Shown here: positions 43,990 to 52,183 of the stretch, piece by piece
Layout: the number at the start of each line of letters is the position of its first letter
Numbering within the stretch: position 1 is the stretch's first letter
DNA from: Chryseobacterium capnotolerans
GTDB lineage: Bacteria; Bacteroidota; Bacteroidia; Flavobacteriales; Weeksellaceae
Assembly: GCF_021278965.1 (NCBI RefSeq)
Contig: NZ_CP065589.1
Span: 2,361,001 to 2,425,000, forward strand
DNA length: 64,000 nucleotides
Direction: 5' to 3'
Program-made: the position numbers and the translations under genes
Notes under the pieces: model-generated
Database searches by the model: none
Told to the model about the DNA's origin: nothing
What the model saw: the letters and a program-made list of their open reading frames with translations, nothing else

Positions 43990-44718
43990 ATGACAAAAGA
44001 AAATCTTTACATAGGATGTTCAGGGTTTTACAATAATGACTGGAAAGGGTCTTTATATCCTGAAAATGCCCAAAGTAAAGATTTTCTTTCTTTATATGCT
44101 GAAGTTTTCAATGCAGTAGAGATCAACTCTACATTTTATAGAATTCCTACTGCTAAAACACTTTTAAAGTGGCATGATGAAACTCCTGGATCATTCAGGT
44201 TTTTTATCAAAATACCCAAAGCGATTACGCATCAAAAACGTCTTGCAGATTCAAAAGAAGAGATTACAGCATTCTGCCAACATATCCATCAGCATCTTCA
44301 ACAAAAGCTTTCCGGATTCCTATACCAACTTCCTCCCTCTTTTAAAAACACCCCGGAAAATATTGACTTAGTGATTAATAATGTTGATAACAGCTTTTTA
44401 AATGTCATCGAGTTCCGTCACGAATCCTGGTGGAAAAAGGAAATTTTCGATCTATTAAAAAACAAAGGTATTGTTTTCTCCGGGGTAAGTTTTCCTGGAA
44501 ATCTTCCTGAAGATATGATCACTAATCATTCTGAAATAATTTACTTCAGACTCCACGGAAAGCCTATCCTATACAAATCTAAATACAATGAAGATTTTCT
44601 CGATCATCTTGCTAAAAGTATTAAAAACACTCCACAGACAGCCTTTATATTTTTCAATAATACATGGGGAACTGCTGCCATAAAGAATGCAATGTATCTG
44701 AAAAGCATTTTAATGTAA
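43990..44718 (+). CDS. DUF72 family protein (YecE-like)
   Basis: 242 aa. The TIM-barrel-like DUF72 fold is indicated by IGCSGFYNNDWKGSLYP at the start, YAEVFNAVEINSTFYRIP, FRFFIKIPKAITHQKRL, FLYQLPPSFKNT and the end EIIYFRLHGKPILY ... FIFFNNTWGTAAIKNA. The biochemical function is unknown. Its start is 1 base past the copA stop, so it is co-transcribed with the copper module, perhaps only by position. Confidence 0.9.
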   Translation: MTKENLYIGCSGFYNNDWKGSLYPENAQSKDFLSLYAEVFNAVEINSTFYRIPTAKTLLKWHDETPGSFRFFIKIPKAITHQKRLADSKEEITAFCQHIHQHLQQKLSGFLYQLPPSFKNTPENIDLVINNVDNSFLNVIEFRHESWWKKEIFDLLKNKGIVFSGVSFPGNLPEDMITNHSEIIYFRLHGKPILYKSKYNEDFLDHLAKSIKNTPQTAFIFFNNTWGTAAIKNAMYLKSILM

Positions 44719-45035
44719 AAGCTGAATCTATCCCAAAGTTCACATTATTACTTCATTTTCAAAGTTGTTAAAATAAAATAATTCCCAAACAAAGGAAGAA
44801 TATCATTCTCTCAACAAAAATAGAAAACAACTATCGCTTTGGTATTTATAAATGTTAAGATTTACCGAAAACAAAACCATAAGCCAACAATCAGTATTTT
44901 AATAAAAAAAGACTTTAAAATAAAGTTCTTAAAATAATCTTAAAAAGAAAAATTACAGCGAAATATGGCATATAATTTGTTAACATTCACTTGTTATTTT
45001 TAACAATTTTTAACAACACAATTTCAATTACCTTT
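44719..45035. other. Intergenic region upstream of the polysaccharide deacetylase
   Basis: 317 A/T-rich bases. A weak A/T hairpin (GACTTTAAAATAAAGTTC) lies near 44909-44926. TTATTTTTAACA near 44994 resembles a -7 element for the gene at 45036. No gene or RNA recognised. Confidence 0.4.
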
Positions 45036-45896
45036 ATGAGAAAAATTTTTGCGGGAAAGTCAACAAATAAGACTTTTCTCGGGATGTTTGCATTGATGAG
45101 TGCAACTTCAGTACTATTAAACAGCTGTAATTTTAAAAATGATGTGAACGAAACGCTCAGTTCACAGGAACATCCTACCGCAGAAATCTCCCCCAAAATG
45201 GACGATGAGAGCGTAGATTCTGATAAAAGAGTAATCTACCTTACTTTTGATGACGGCCCTAACCAGGGAACTGAAAATCTTTTAAAAATCCTTGACAAAA
45301 GAAATGTTTGTGCCACAGCTTTTTTAGTGGGAAGACATGCTTATGGAAGCACAAAACAAAAAAATGATTTTAAGCTTTTAAAGGAGAATCCCCTCATTGA
45401 ACTTGCTAACCATAGTTTCACTCATGCTCATAATAAATACTCTGATTTCTATAAAACAGCAGATGCTGTTGTGCGCGATTTTGATATTGCTAAAGACAGC
45501 CTGAAGCTTCACGATAAAATAGCAAGAACTCCCGGAAGAAATATCTGGAGGCTTAACAATATTAATGTAACAGATATCAAAAGCTCCACTGCCGCTGCAG
45601 ATGGTCTTAAAAGAGCAGGATACAAAGTTATTGGCTGGGATCTGGAATGGAGACCTACCCACAAAATGACTTTGAAAGGAAGCCATGAAGCGATGCTGAA
45701 AAAAGTAGACAGCATCTTCCTAAATGATCTTGAAAAGACTTCAAGGCACCTTGTTTTCCTTACTCATGACCAGTACCTGAGAGATACCGATTCTATTAAC
45801 GAGTTGGATCTGTTTATTGAAAAGCTGCAAAAAAGCAACAAGTTTGTTTTCAGAAAGATTTCTCAGTATCCAAAAATTAACGAAGTATTGAATTAG
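45036..45896 (+). CDS. Polysaccharide deacetylase (NodB-type) lipoprotein
   Basis: 286 aa. Signal peptide and lipobox at VLLNSCNFK (Cys near residue 31). The NodB homology domain has the zinc/catalytic motif 1 TFDDGPNQG (Asp-Asp), motif 2 LANHSFTHAH (the H-x3-H pair) and motif 4/5 IGWDLEWRP and LVFLTHDQ (catalytic His). It should deacetylate a cell-wall or surface polysaccharide in the periplasm. The first in-frame ATG at 45036 is used; an earlier start at 44991 would destroy the signal peptide. Confidence 0.88.
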   Translation: MRKIFAGKSTNKTFLGMFALMSATSVLLNSCNFKNDVNETLSSQEHPTAEISPKMDDESVDSDKRVIYLTFDDGPNQGTENLLKILDKRNVCATAFLVGRHAYGSTKQKNDFKLLKENPLIELANHSFTHAHNKYSDFYKTADAVVRDFDIAKDSLKLHDKIARTPGRNIWRLNNINVTDIKSSTAAADGLKRAGYKVIGWDLEWRPTHKMTLKGSHEAMLKKVDSIFLNDLEKTSRHLVFLTHDQYLRDTDSINELDLFIEKLQKSNKFVFRKISQYPKINEVLN

Positions 45897-45996
45897 TTTA
45901 AAAATTAAAAAGAAAAAAATAGAAGATCCATAAGAAAACCACATTTCAATGCCTTTAAACTTTGAACCTTAAACTAAATTTCAGAAATTTGCATAC

Positions 45997-46656
45997 ATGA
46001 GTATTAAAGAAAATTATAAAGCGATACAGAATAAACTTACGTCAGATGTTCAACTGGTTGCTGTTTCAAAAACGCATCCGGTTTCTGCGATTCAGGAGGT
46101 CTATGATCTTGGACAAAGAGTCTTTGGAGAAAACAAAGTTCAGGAATTGATGGAAAAAGCACCTCTCCTGCCTCAGGATATCCAATGGCACCTGATCGGA
46201 CACCTGCAAACCAATAAGGTAAAGTATATTGCTTCATTCATAGATACGATCCAAAGTGTAGATTCAGAAAAGCTCTTGGCTGAAATCAACAAAGAGGCAG
46301 GTAAAAATAACAGGTCTATTAAAGTGTTGCTGCAGGTAAAAATTGCAGCAGAAGAAAGTAAGTTCGGGCTTGAAATTTCAGATGCAAAGACTCTTTTCCA
46401 ACAGTATATTGATGGGGATTTCCCTCATATTGAAATTACCGGATTGATGGGAATGGCAACTTTCACAGATAATGAGGCGCAGATAAGAAAAGAATTTTTA
46501 ACTTTAAAGACAGTTTTTGATGAATTAAATCAACTAAAACCTTTAAAAACCTTATCAATGGGAATGAGTGATGATTTCCCTGTGGCCATTGAGTGTGGCG
46601 CTAATTCTGTGAGGGTGGGATCTGCCATTTTCGGAAGAAGAGACTATTCCCAATAG
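45997..46656 (+). CDS. YggS family pyridoxal-5'-phosphate homeostasis protein
   Basis: 219 aa TIM-barrel PLP carrier. PLP Lys in LVAVSKTHPVSAI (Lys25), FGENKVQEL, WHLIGHLQTNKVKY, the phosphate loop region MGMSDDFPVAIECGANSVRVGSAIFG. It holds PLP and keeps free vitamin B6 and amino-acid pools in balance; no enzyme activity is known. AGAAATTTG upstream near 45983 is a plausible -7. Confidence 0.95.
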   Translation: MSIKENYKAIQNKLTSDVQLVAVSKTHPVSAIQEVYDLGQRVFGENKVQELMEKAPLLPQDIQWHLIGHLQTNKVKYIASFIDTIQSVDSEKLLAEINKEAGKNNRSIKVLLQVKIAAEESKFGLEISDAKTLFQQYIDGDFPHIEITGLMGMATFTDNEAQIRKEFLTLKTVFDELNQLKPLKTLSMGMSDDFPVAIECGANSVRVGSAIFGRRDYSQ

Positions 46657-46674
46657 AATATTTAGGTATGGTTT

Positions 46675-46707
46675 TTGCTAATAATTGAAACAAAAAATTT
46701 AAATTTG
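46675..46707 (+). promoter_or_regulatory. Promoter of the NtrC-like regulator gene
   Basis: TTG at 46675-46677 and TAAATTTG at 46700-46707 with a 22-base spacer, a flavobacterial -33/-7 pair. The ATG is at 46713, 5 bases on, implying an almost leaderless transcript. Confidence 0.55.
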
Positions 46708-46712
46708 CAACT

Positions 46713-47897
46713 ATGCAAAAAATCCTTATAGTAGAAGACGAAAAAGCAATCTCAGGAGTACTTCACAGTATTCTTTCTGACGAACTCACAGATTATGAAT
46801 TTGTTATCGCCGAAGACGGCCTTGAAGGTTACAAACAGGTAGAAAAAGAAGATTTCGCGTTGGTGATCTCTGATATCAAAATGCCTAAACTTTCAGGAAC
46901 CGAGCTTTTGAAGCAGAGCATGATATTAAAGCCTGAAACTACATTTATCATGATTTCAGGTCACGCCGATATTGATTCTGCCGTTTCCTGCCTAAAAGAG
47001 GGTGCATACGATTTTATCTCTAAGCCTATTGACATCAACAGGCTTATTACCAGTGTAAAAAATGCTTTGGTTAAAGAAACACTGAAGAAAGAAAACAAAA
47101 ACCTTCAAACAGAAAATAAAACGTTAAAGAGAAAGGTCAATAAAAAATACCAGATGATCGGGAATTCTCCTGCCCTGCAGAAGATTCAGGATATGATCGA
47201 AAAGGTAGCTGTTTCTGATGCCAGAGTTCTGATTACAGGTCCAAACGGAGCTGGAAAGGAATTGGTAGCTCATGCGATCCACAACCAAAGTGAGCGCGCA
47301 AGAGGGCCAATGGTAGAAGTAAACTGTGCTGCAATACCATCTGAACTTATTGAATCTGAACTTTTCGGACACGTAAAAGGTTCATTTACCGGTGCTATTA
47401 AAGATAAGCAGGGGAAATTTGAACAGGCTAACGGAGGGACTATCTTCCTTGACGAGATTGGAGACATGAGCCTTATCGCTCAGGCTAAGGTATTAAGAGC
47501 TTTACAGGAAAGCAAAGTATCTCCTGTAGGAAGTGATAAAGAAATAAAAGTTGATGTAAGAGTAATTGCAGCAACAAACAAAAATATGCAGAAAGAGATT
47601 GAGGAAGGGAAATTCAGAGAAGACCTTTACCACAGACTTTCTGTGATTGAAATTTATGTTCCGCCATTGGATGACAGAAAAGATGATATCAAGTTATTGG
47701 TTGAACACTTCTCCGGTATGATTGCTGATGAGCATGGTACTGCTGTGAAAAAGTTCGATGATAAGGCAATTGATGCTTTAAAAGCGCTTTCATGGACTGG
47801 AAATATCAGGGAGCTAAGAAATGTTGTGGAAAGATTGATTATTCTTGGTGGAAATACTGTTTCTGAAAGTGACGTTGCAAGTTTTGTAAGGAAATAA
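46713..47897 (+). CDS. Sigma-54-activator-type response regulator without DNA-binding domain
   Basis: 394 aa. Receiver domain 1-115 with phospho-Asp in LVISDIKMPK (about Asp54) and Lys in FISKPID. A coiled coil linker (about 118-145, KKENKNLQTENKTLKRKVNK). AAA+ domain with Walker A GPNGAGKE (usual GESGTGKE), the sigma-54 loop as GSFTGA instead of GAFTGA, Walker B GGTIFLDEIGDMSL, and Arg-finger region RVIAATN ... REDLYHRLSVIEI. It ends at VSESDVASFVRK right after the AAA lid: the C-terminal Fis HTH is missing. It could act from solution on sigma-54. A strong terminator follows at once, and no HTH coding is found beyond. Confidence 0.9.
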   Translation: MQKILIVEDEKAISGVLHSILSDELTDYEFVIAEDGLEGYKQVEKEDFALVISDIKMPKLSGTELLKQSMILKPETTFIMISGHADIDSAVSCLKEGAYDFISKPIDINRLITSVKNALVKETLKKENKNLQTENKTLKRKVNKKYQMIGNSPALQKIQDMIEKVAVSDARVLITGPNGAGKELVAHAIHNQSERARGPMVEVNCAAIPSELIESELFGHVKGSFTGAIKDKQGKFEQANGGTIFLDEIGDMSLIAQAKVLRALQESKVSPVGSDKEIKVDVRVIAATNKNMQKEIEEGKFREDLYHRLSVIEIYVPPLDDRKDDIKLLVEHFSGMIADEHGTAVKKFDDKAIDALKALSWTGNIRELRNVVERLIILGGNTVSESDVASFVRK

Positions 47898-47920
47898 TAC
47901 AACTATTATTACAATATTAT

Positions 47921-47952
47921 AAAAATTTGCAGTATCACTACTGCAAATTTTT
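47921..47952 (+). terminator. Strong intrinsic terminator after the NtrC-like gene
   Basis: 14-bp perfect stem AAAAATTTGCAGTA / TACTGCAAATTTTT with a 4-base loop and a run of T, 24 bases after the stop codon. Confidence 0.9.
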
Positions 47953-47996
47953 TTTTGAACTATTTTGAATATAAACTATATGAATCTTAAAATACT

Positions 47997-49358
47997 ATGA
48001 AATTTTTAAACAAAAACTACACAAAAGAATGCCTGACTTTGGCTCTACCTGTAATGCTTACCCAGGTAGGGCAAGTTTCAGTGAATTTATTCGATAATAT
48101 TATTGTCGGAAAACTTTTAGGCGCTGATGCATTGGCGTCTGTTTCATTAGGTAATGCTGTGTTTTTCTCCATATTTGTATTGGCGCTTGGATTTTCATTT
48201 GCGATACCGCCATTGGTTTCTGAAGCTCATTCTAAGCAGGATCATGATACGATCAATTCCGTGTTCAGTCATGGTTTTGTCATTAATATGACGGTTGGAG
48301 TTCTTCTGATGGTCATTCTTTTACTGGGAATGCCTCTGCTCTATCACTCCGGCCAACCAGCAAAGATCATTCCTGATACGGTAGATTTCTTAAGTATTAT
48401 GGTGATCAGTATGATTCCATTCATGGCGTTTCAGACGCTTCGTGAGGTATCTGAAGGACTTTCATACACTATCGGAGTAACTAAGGCAACCATTATTGCC
48501 AACATCATTAATATTGCTTTAAACTATGTGTTTATTAAAGGACTTTGGGGATTCCCTCCGATGGGTGTAAAAGGGTCAGCTTTAGCAACCTTAATTTCCA
48601 GAGTTTTCATGGTGGTTTTCCTTTATTTTGTATTGTTGAAAGAAAAGAGAACGAGACGTTATATCAAGGATTTTTCATTAAAAATTCAAAACTTCTCAAA
48701 AGCCATGTTTGATAAAATGGTAAGATTGGGACTACCTACAGCATTACAGATGTTCTTTGAGGTAACTGCTTTTGCAGGAGCAGCATTTATTTGCGGATTA
48801 ATTTCAGCCCATGACATTGCCTCTCACCAGATTGCTTTGAGTATGGCCTCATTTACCTTCAACCTTTGCGTTGGCTTTAGTGTAGCTTCCACCGTAATGA
48901 TCGGCAGAAAACTGGGTGAACAGAATTTTGTTGAATTAAGAAAAGTTGGGATCAACAACCTAAAGATTGCTTTTATCTTTATGTGTATCTGCGGATTGGT
49001 TTTCATTCTTGGAAGAAATATTTTACCAACCTTCTTCACGAAGAAAGAAGAAGTTGAAGTAATTGCTCTGGCTTCAAAACTGATGATTATCGCTGCTTTA
49101 TTCCAGCTTTCTGATGGAATTCAGGTAACAGCTTTAGGAATGTTGAGAGGCTTACAGGATGTGAAAATACCATCCATATATACTTTTATTGCCTATTGGG
49201 TGATTACGATTCCATTAGGCTATTTCTTCTGTGTAACATTGGAAATGGGAGCTTTCGGAATGTGGATCGCTCTAGGGTTAGGATTAACGGTTTCTGCCGT
49301 ATTCCTAGTTAAACGATTCCTGAATATGTCTGCTAAGCGAATTAAGCAGAATTCATAA
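47997..49358 (+). CDS. MATE family efflux transporter
   Basis: 453 aa inner-membrane cation antiporter with 12 membrane segments in two repeats. NorM-like features: LALPVMLTQVGQVSVNLFDNIIVGKLLG in TM1-2 (given as LALPVMLTQVGQVSVN and FDNIIVGKLLG), and the second-repeat equivalent LGLPTALQMFFEVTAFAGAAF. It exports drugs or metabolites with Na+ or H+. It stands alone between a terminator and a repeat island. Confidence 0.94.
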   Translation: MKFLNKNYTKECLTLALPVMLTQVGQVSVNLFDNIIVGKLLGADALASVSLGNAVFFSIFVLALGFSFAIPPLVSEAHSKQDHDTINSVFSHGFVINMTVGVLLMVILLLGMPLLYHSGQPAKIIPDTVDFLSIMVISMIPFMAFQTLREVSEGLSYTIGVTKATIIANIINIALNYVFIKGLWGFPPMGVKGSALATLISRVFMVVFLYFVLLKEKRTRRYIKDFSLKIQNFSKAMFDKMVRLGLPTALQMFFEVTAFAGAAFICGLISAHDIASHQIALSMASFTFNLCVGFSVASTVMIGRKLGEQNFVELRKVGINNLKIAFIFMCICGLVFILGRNILPTFFTKKEEVEVIALASKLMIIAALFQLSDGIQVTALGMLRGLQDVKIPSIYTFIAYWVITIPLGYFFCVTLEMGAFGMWIALGLGLTVSAVFLVKRFLNMSAKRIKQNS

Positions 49359-49363
49359 TATTT

Positions 49364-49502
49364 AAAAGAGGCTGTCTCAAAAGTGTCATTCTGAACGAAA
49401 TGAAATGTAGTGAAGAATCTTAAGTAATTGATAAACATTGAGATTCTTCCTTCGTCAGAATGACAAAAGTCAAATAATTTGACTTTTGAGACAGCCTCTT
49501 TT
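49364..49502. repeat. Composite palindromic repeat element (GAGGCTGTCTC ends)
   Basis: 139 bases that fold back on themselves: outer arms AAAAGAGGCTGTCTCAAAAG (49364) and its exact complement ending at 49502; next GTCATTCTGA / TCAGAATGAC; an inner pair GAAGAATCT / AGATTCTTC. Between the right arms, AAAGTCAAAT / ATTTGACTTT forms another hairpin. The GTCATTCTGA..GAAGAATCT core is a repeat often met in Bacteroidota intergenic DNA. The same outer sequence GGCTGTCTCA is reused in the terminator at 52147-52180. It may also terminate the MATE transcript. No transposase or clear target-site duplication is seen. Confidence 0.85.
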
Positions 49503-49508
49503 TATTTT

Positions 49509-49817
49509 CTTGCGGATTTCGGAGATTACGCAGATCTTTTATTATAATTTTAAAATCTTAAATGTAAGGCTAAGCCAATGGGTTAGATTATTTATTTTGA
49601 ACGGCTAAAGCCCGTTTCTATTGAATTTTAATCTGTACAGAATATCACAATATTGTCATTCTGTAAACATCTAAACCTTGTAAAGTGAATAAGACTTTTT
49701 AAGCACCACAAAAAGACATATAAATAATTTTTAAATGAAAAATTATCATTTTTCATACAAGCTCAACAAATCATCAATCTTTTACAGTCTGCGTAATCTG
49801 CTAAATCAGCGAGAGAT
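49509..49817. repeat. Repeat island bounded by inverted GCAGATTACGCAGAT-like arms
   Basis: Left arm CTTGCGGATTTCGGAGATTA (from 49509) continuing into CGCAGAT, and the inverted partner at 49779-49817 (CTGCGTAATCTGCTAAATCA) match at about three quarters of positions. A third copy lies at 62900-62941. Inside are GGCTAAAGCCCG (near 49603, related to 57177) and TTGTCATTCTGTAA (near 49653, related to 56275). No coding sequence. Confidence 0.65.
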
Positions 49818-49860
49818 ATTTTTAATAAAAGATTATCCGCCTGAGATACCCTTTTATATT

Positions 49861-50364
49861 TTATTGAATTCTTTTCCCTAAAATCTTCAGACTTCGTTCT
49901 ATTCCATCTAAAATAGCTACATCCGGAAGTGTGCCCCAATCTTCAAATCCAAAGTGTCTGAATAGCTTCAAACTCGGTTCATTATGAAGAAAAATAAGCG
50001 CGACAAGGTGATTCACCCCAAATTTACCTGCATTATCAATACAATACTGAAGAATTGTTTTACCATACCCTTTTCCTCTTGAACTTTCATCCAAATAAAT
50101 ACTCACTTCCACGGTTCCACTGTAAGCGGGTCTTTCATGGAAAGAACTGAAACTTACCCATCCTACGATATGTCCTTCTGAGTCTTCTACCATCCAAAGT
50201 GGGCGCGTATCAGGGTTATGCTCATTGAACCACTGCACCTTGCTCTCTACGGAAACTTCTTCTACATCTGCGGTCACCATTCTTGAAGCAATGATTGAGT
50301 TGTAAATGGCTACAATTTTATTTAAATCGGTTAATTCAGCGCTTCTGAATTTTAAATTTTCCAT
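49861..50364 (-). CDS. GNAT family N-acetyltransferase (phosphinothricin-acetyltransferase-like)
   Basis: 167 aa. Layout of the Pat/phosphinothricin acetyltransferase group: KIVAIYNSIIASRMVTADVEEVSVES near the start, GWVSFSSFHERPAYSGTVEVSIYLDESSRGKGYGKTIL (acetyl-CoA loop RGKGYG at about residue 94), and VALIFLHNEPSLKLFRHFGFEDWG for the C-terminal strand. It acetylates an amino group of a small molecule or amino-acid analogue. The ATG at 50362-50364 is preferred to 50379 because homology starts at MENLKFRSAE. Flanked by repeats on both sides. Confidence 0.88.
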   Translation of the reverse strand: MENLKFRSAELTDLNKIVAIYNSIIASRMVTADVEEVSVESKVQWFNEHNPDTRPLWMVEDSEGHIVGWVSFSSFHERPAYSGTVEVSIYLDESSRGKGYGKTILQYCIDNAGKFGVNHLVALIFLHNEPSLKLFRHFGFEDWGTLPDVAILDGIERSLKILGKRIQ

Positions 50365-50529
50365 GGAGATTACATTCAATATTTATGATACAAAAATAAT
50401 AAATATTTAAAATACCCTGTTTATTTTACTCAAATTACACTATTTTTAAAATAAAAAAAACAAATACACCCCCATAAAAAACAACACTAAAACTCAATTT
50501 TAAATAAATACTTTCATTTATGTTGAAAT

Positions 50530-50764
50530 ACGCAAAGGCGCAATTGTATTTTAGGAGTAAATATTTTTAAGGTGCAAAGATTTTATCTACGATAAAATTG
50601 AAGGCTGCTTCTAATGCTGCGAATGAACAAATAATTTATTAGCGTATAATCACATAGAATAATGTTAATAAAAGTTAGTTTAAAAGGGTTATTTTCCTTG
50701 CTGAGAATCTTTGATTCTCTTGCCCTAAAAACACTTAGCATTACATTTCTTTACGCCCTTGCGT
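50530..50764. repeat. Repeat element with ACGCAAAGGCGCAA inverted ends
   Basis: ACGCAAAGGCGCAA (50530-50543) and TTACGCCCTTGCGT (50751-50764) are inverted repeats, 12 of 14 matching, enclosing 207 bases that also contain small palindromes (TTTATCTACGATAAA, GAGAATCTTTGATTCTC). It fills most of the 413 bases between the GNAT gene and the Crp pseudogene, which hold no gene. Confidence 0.65.
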
Positions 50765-50777
50765 TATCCAACAAACA

Positions 50778-51338
50778 TTATTTCAAATCCTTCAGAATTC
50801 TATTCAGGCTTCTCACGGTAATTCCTAGATATGCAGCCATATCTTCTTTGGAAATCTGAATATTCTGTTTAGCCTGCATTTTAAGTAACTGGGCCAAGGT
50901 ATGCTCTACTGTATAAAGCTGTTGATAAGATGCTCTGCTGGTGGTATTGATAATACGTTCTGCAAAGGAATTCAGTAATAAGTTATTCAGAATAAAATCT
51001 CTTTGCATCAATTCATTAAAATATGACAGGTTTATAGTATACACCACAACTTCCGTCAACGCTTCAATACCACATAAACAAGGTATATTTTTAATCAGTT
51101 CTACTTCACCAAGGATTTCCCCATTTCCCAAAAAATTCAACGATATACTCTTTTCCATTTTCTTCTTCAAAATAACATTTTGTAATTCCTTCTTTAACCA
51201 GCATAACTTTGGACAGCGATTGATCCTGAATCAATAGCTTCTGCCCTTTGAAAATGATTGCAGAATAATATTTTCTCCGGTTTGTTGGTGATAAAGCCCT
51301 TCAAGATGACTTAAAAATGAGTGATTCGTTCGTAACAT
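50778..51338 (-). pseudogene. Crp/Fnr family regulator with two opposite frameshifts
   Basis: From the ATG at 51336-51338 the frame reads MLRTNHSFLSHLEGLYHQQ ... LQSFSKG, breaks, then runs as GQKLLIQDQSLSKVMLVKEG and ITKCYFEEENGKEYIVEF in a second frame, and continues from FLGNGEILGEVELIKNIPCL in the first to the stop. Joined, it is a normal 186-aa cyclic-nucleotide-binding fold plus HTH protein (ISKEDMAAYLGITVRSLNRILKDLK at the end, given in two halves ISKEDMAAYLGI and TVRSLNRILKDLK). One base is missing near 51246-51249 and one is extra in the A6 at 51130-51135, so the changes compensate each other. Errors in the consensus are the likely cause. Confidence 0.8.
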
Positions 51339-51413
51339 ACTTCTTCGGGACAATTGTCCTTTGCCGGTTTATTTTTTATATAGAAATTTGAAGCTGAAAT
51401 TTACAAAACAAAA

Positions 51414-52103
51414 ATGAATAATCACATTACAACAATAGCCTTTGATGCAGATGATACGCTTTGGATCAATGAACCTTACTTTCAGGAAGCAGAAAAAGAA
51501 TTCTGTATGCTGCTTGAAGATTATCTTCCTCAGCATTCCGTATCTCAGGAACTCTTTACAACGGAAATGAAGAATCTGCATTTATATGGATATGGAGTAA
51601 AAGGATTTATGCTTTGTATGGTGGAGACTATTGGAAAAGTTTCAAACAACACAGCTTCTATTGAGCTGGTTAATAAAGCGATTGAACTGGGCCAGGAACT
51701 TCTTCAAAAACCTATTGAACTTTTAGACGGGGTTACAGAAACTCTTGAAAGTTTAAAAGGAAAATACAGGCTTGTAGTAGCTACGAAAGGAGATTTACTG
51801 GATCAGGAGCGCAAACTTAAAAACTCAGGATTACAAGATCATTTTCATCACATTGAGATCATGAGTGACAAAAAAGAACATGATTACAGAAAACTATTAA
51901 AGCATCTTGACTGCCAACCAGAGAATTTCCTTATGCTTGGAAACTCCATAAAATCAGATATTTTACCTGTATTGGAAATCGGAGGATCAGCAGCTCATAT
52001 TCCTTATCATGTGACATGGAACCATGAGCAGCATGATGTGAATCTTGAACACGAGAATTTTATGGAATTGAAAAGTATTAATGAGATCTTACAATTTCTT
52101 TAA
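51414..52103 (+). CDS. HAD family hydrolase
   Basis: 229 aa haloacid-dehalogenase-type phosphatase. Motif I AFDADDTLW (nucleophile Asp10 and general acid Asp12), motif II region LVVATKGD (Thr), motif III Lys (KEHDYRKLL) and motif IV MLGNSIKSDILPVL (acidic pair reduced to one Asp plus Ser). A helical cap (residues about 20-95) is of the C1 type. The small-molecule substrate is unknown. Divergent from the Crp pseudogene, convergent with the S9 peptidase. Confidence 0.9.
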   Translation: MNNHITTIAFDADDTLWINEPYFQEAEKEFCMLLEDYLPQHSVSQELFTTEMKNLHLYGYGVKGFMLCMVETIGKVSNNTASIELVNKAIELGQELLQKPIELLDGVTETLESLKGKYRLVVATKGDLLDQERKLKNSGLQDHFHHIEIMSDKKEHDYRKLLKHLDCQPENFLMLGNSIKSDILPVLEIGGSAAHIPYHVTWNHEQHDVNLEHENFMELKSINEILQFL

Positions 52104-52146
52104 CTATAAAGATTAATTCCCACTTAGCTTTGCTTATTATTCCGTA

Positions 52147-52180
52147 AAAAAGGCTGTCTCAAAGATGAGACAGCCTTTTT
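52147..52180. terminator. Bidirectional intrinsic terminator with GGCTGTCTCA stem
   Basis: 15-bp perfect stem AAAAAGGCTGTCTCA / TGAGACAGCCTTTTT, loop AAGA. It separates the convergent HAD and S9 peptidase genes. The stem core is the same as the arms of the repeat at 49364-49502. Confidence 0.9.
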
Positions 52181-52183
52181 GTA

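Noticed and set aside
49364..49502. Insertion sequence with GAGGCTGTCTC ends
   Set aside because: Only 139 bases, no transposase coding and no clear target-site duplication; kept as a repeat element.
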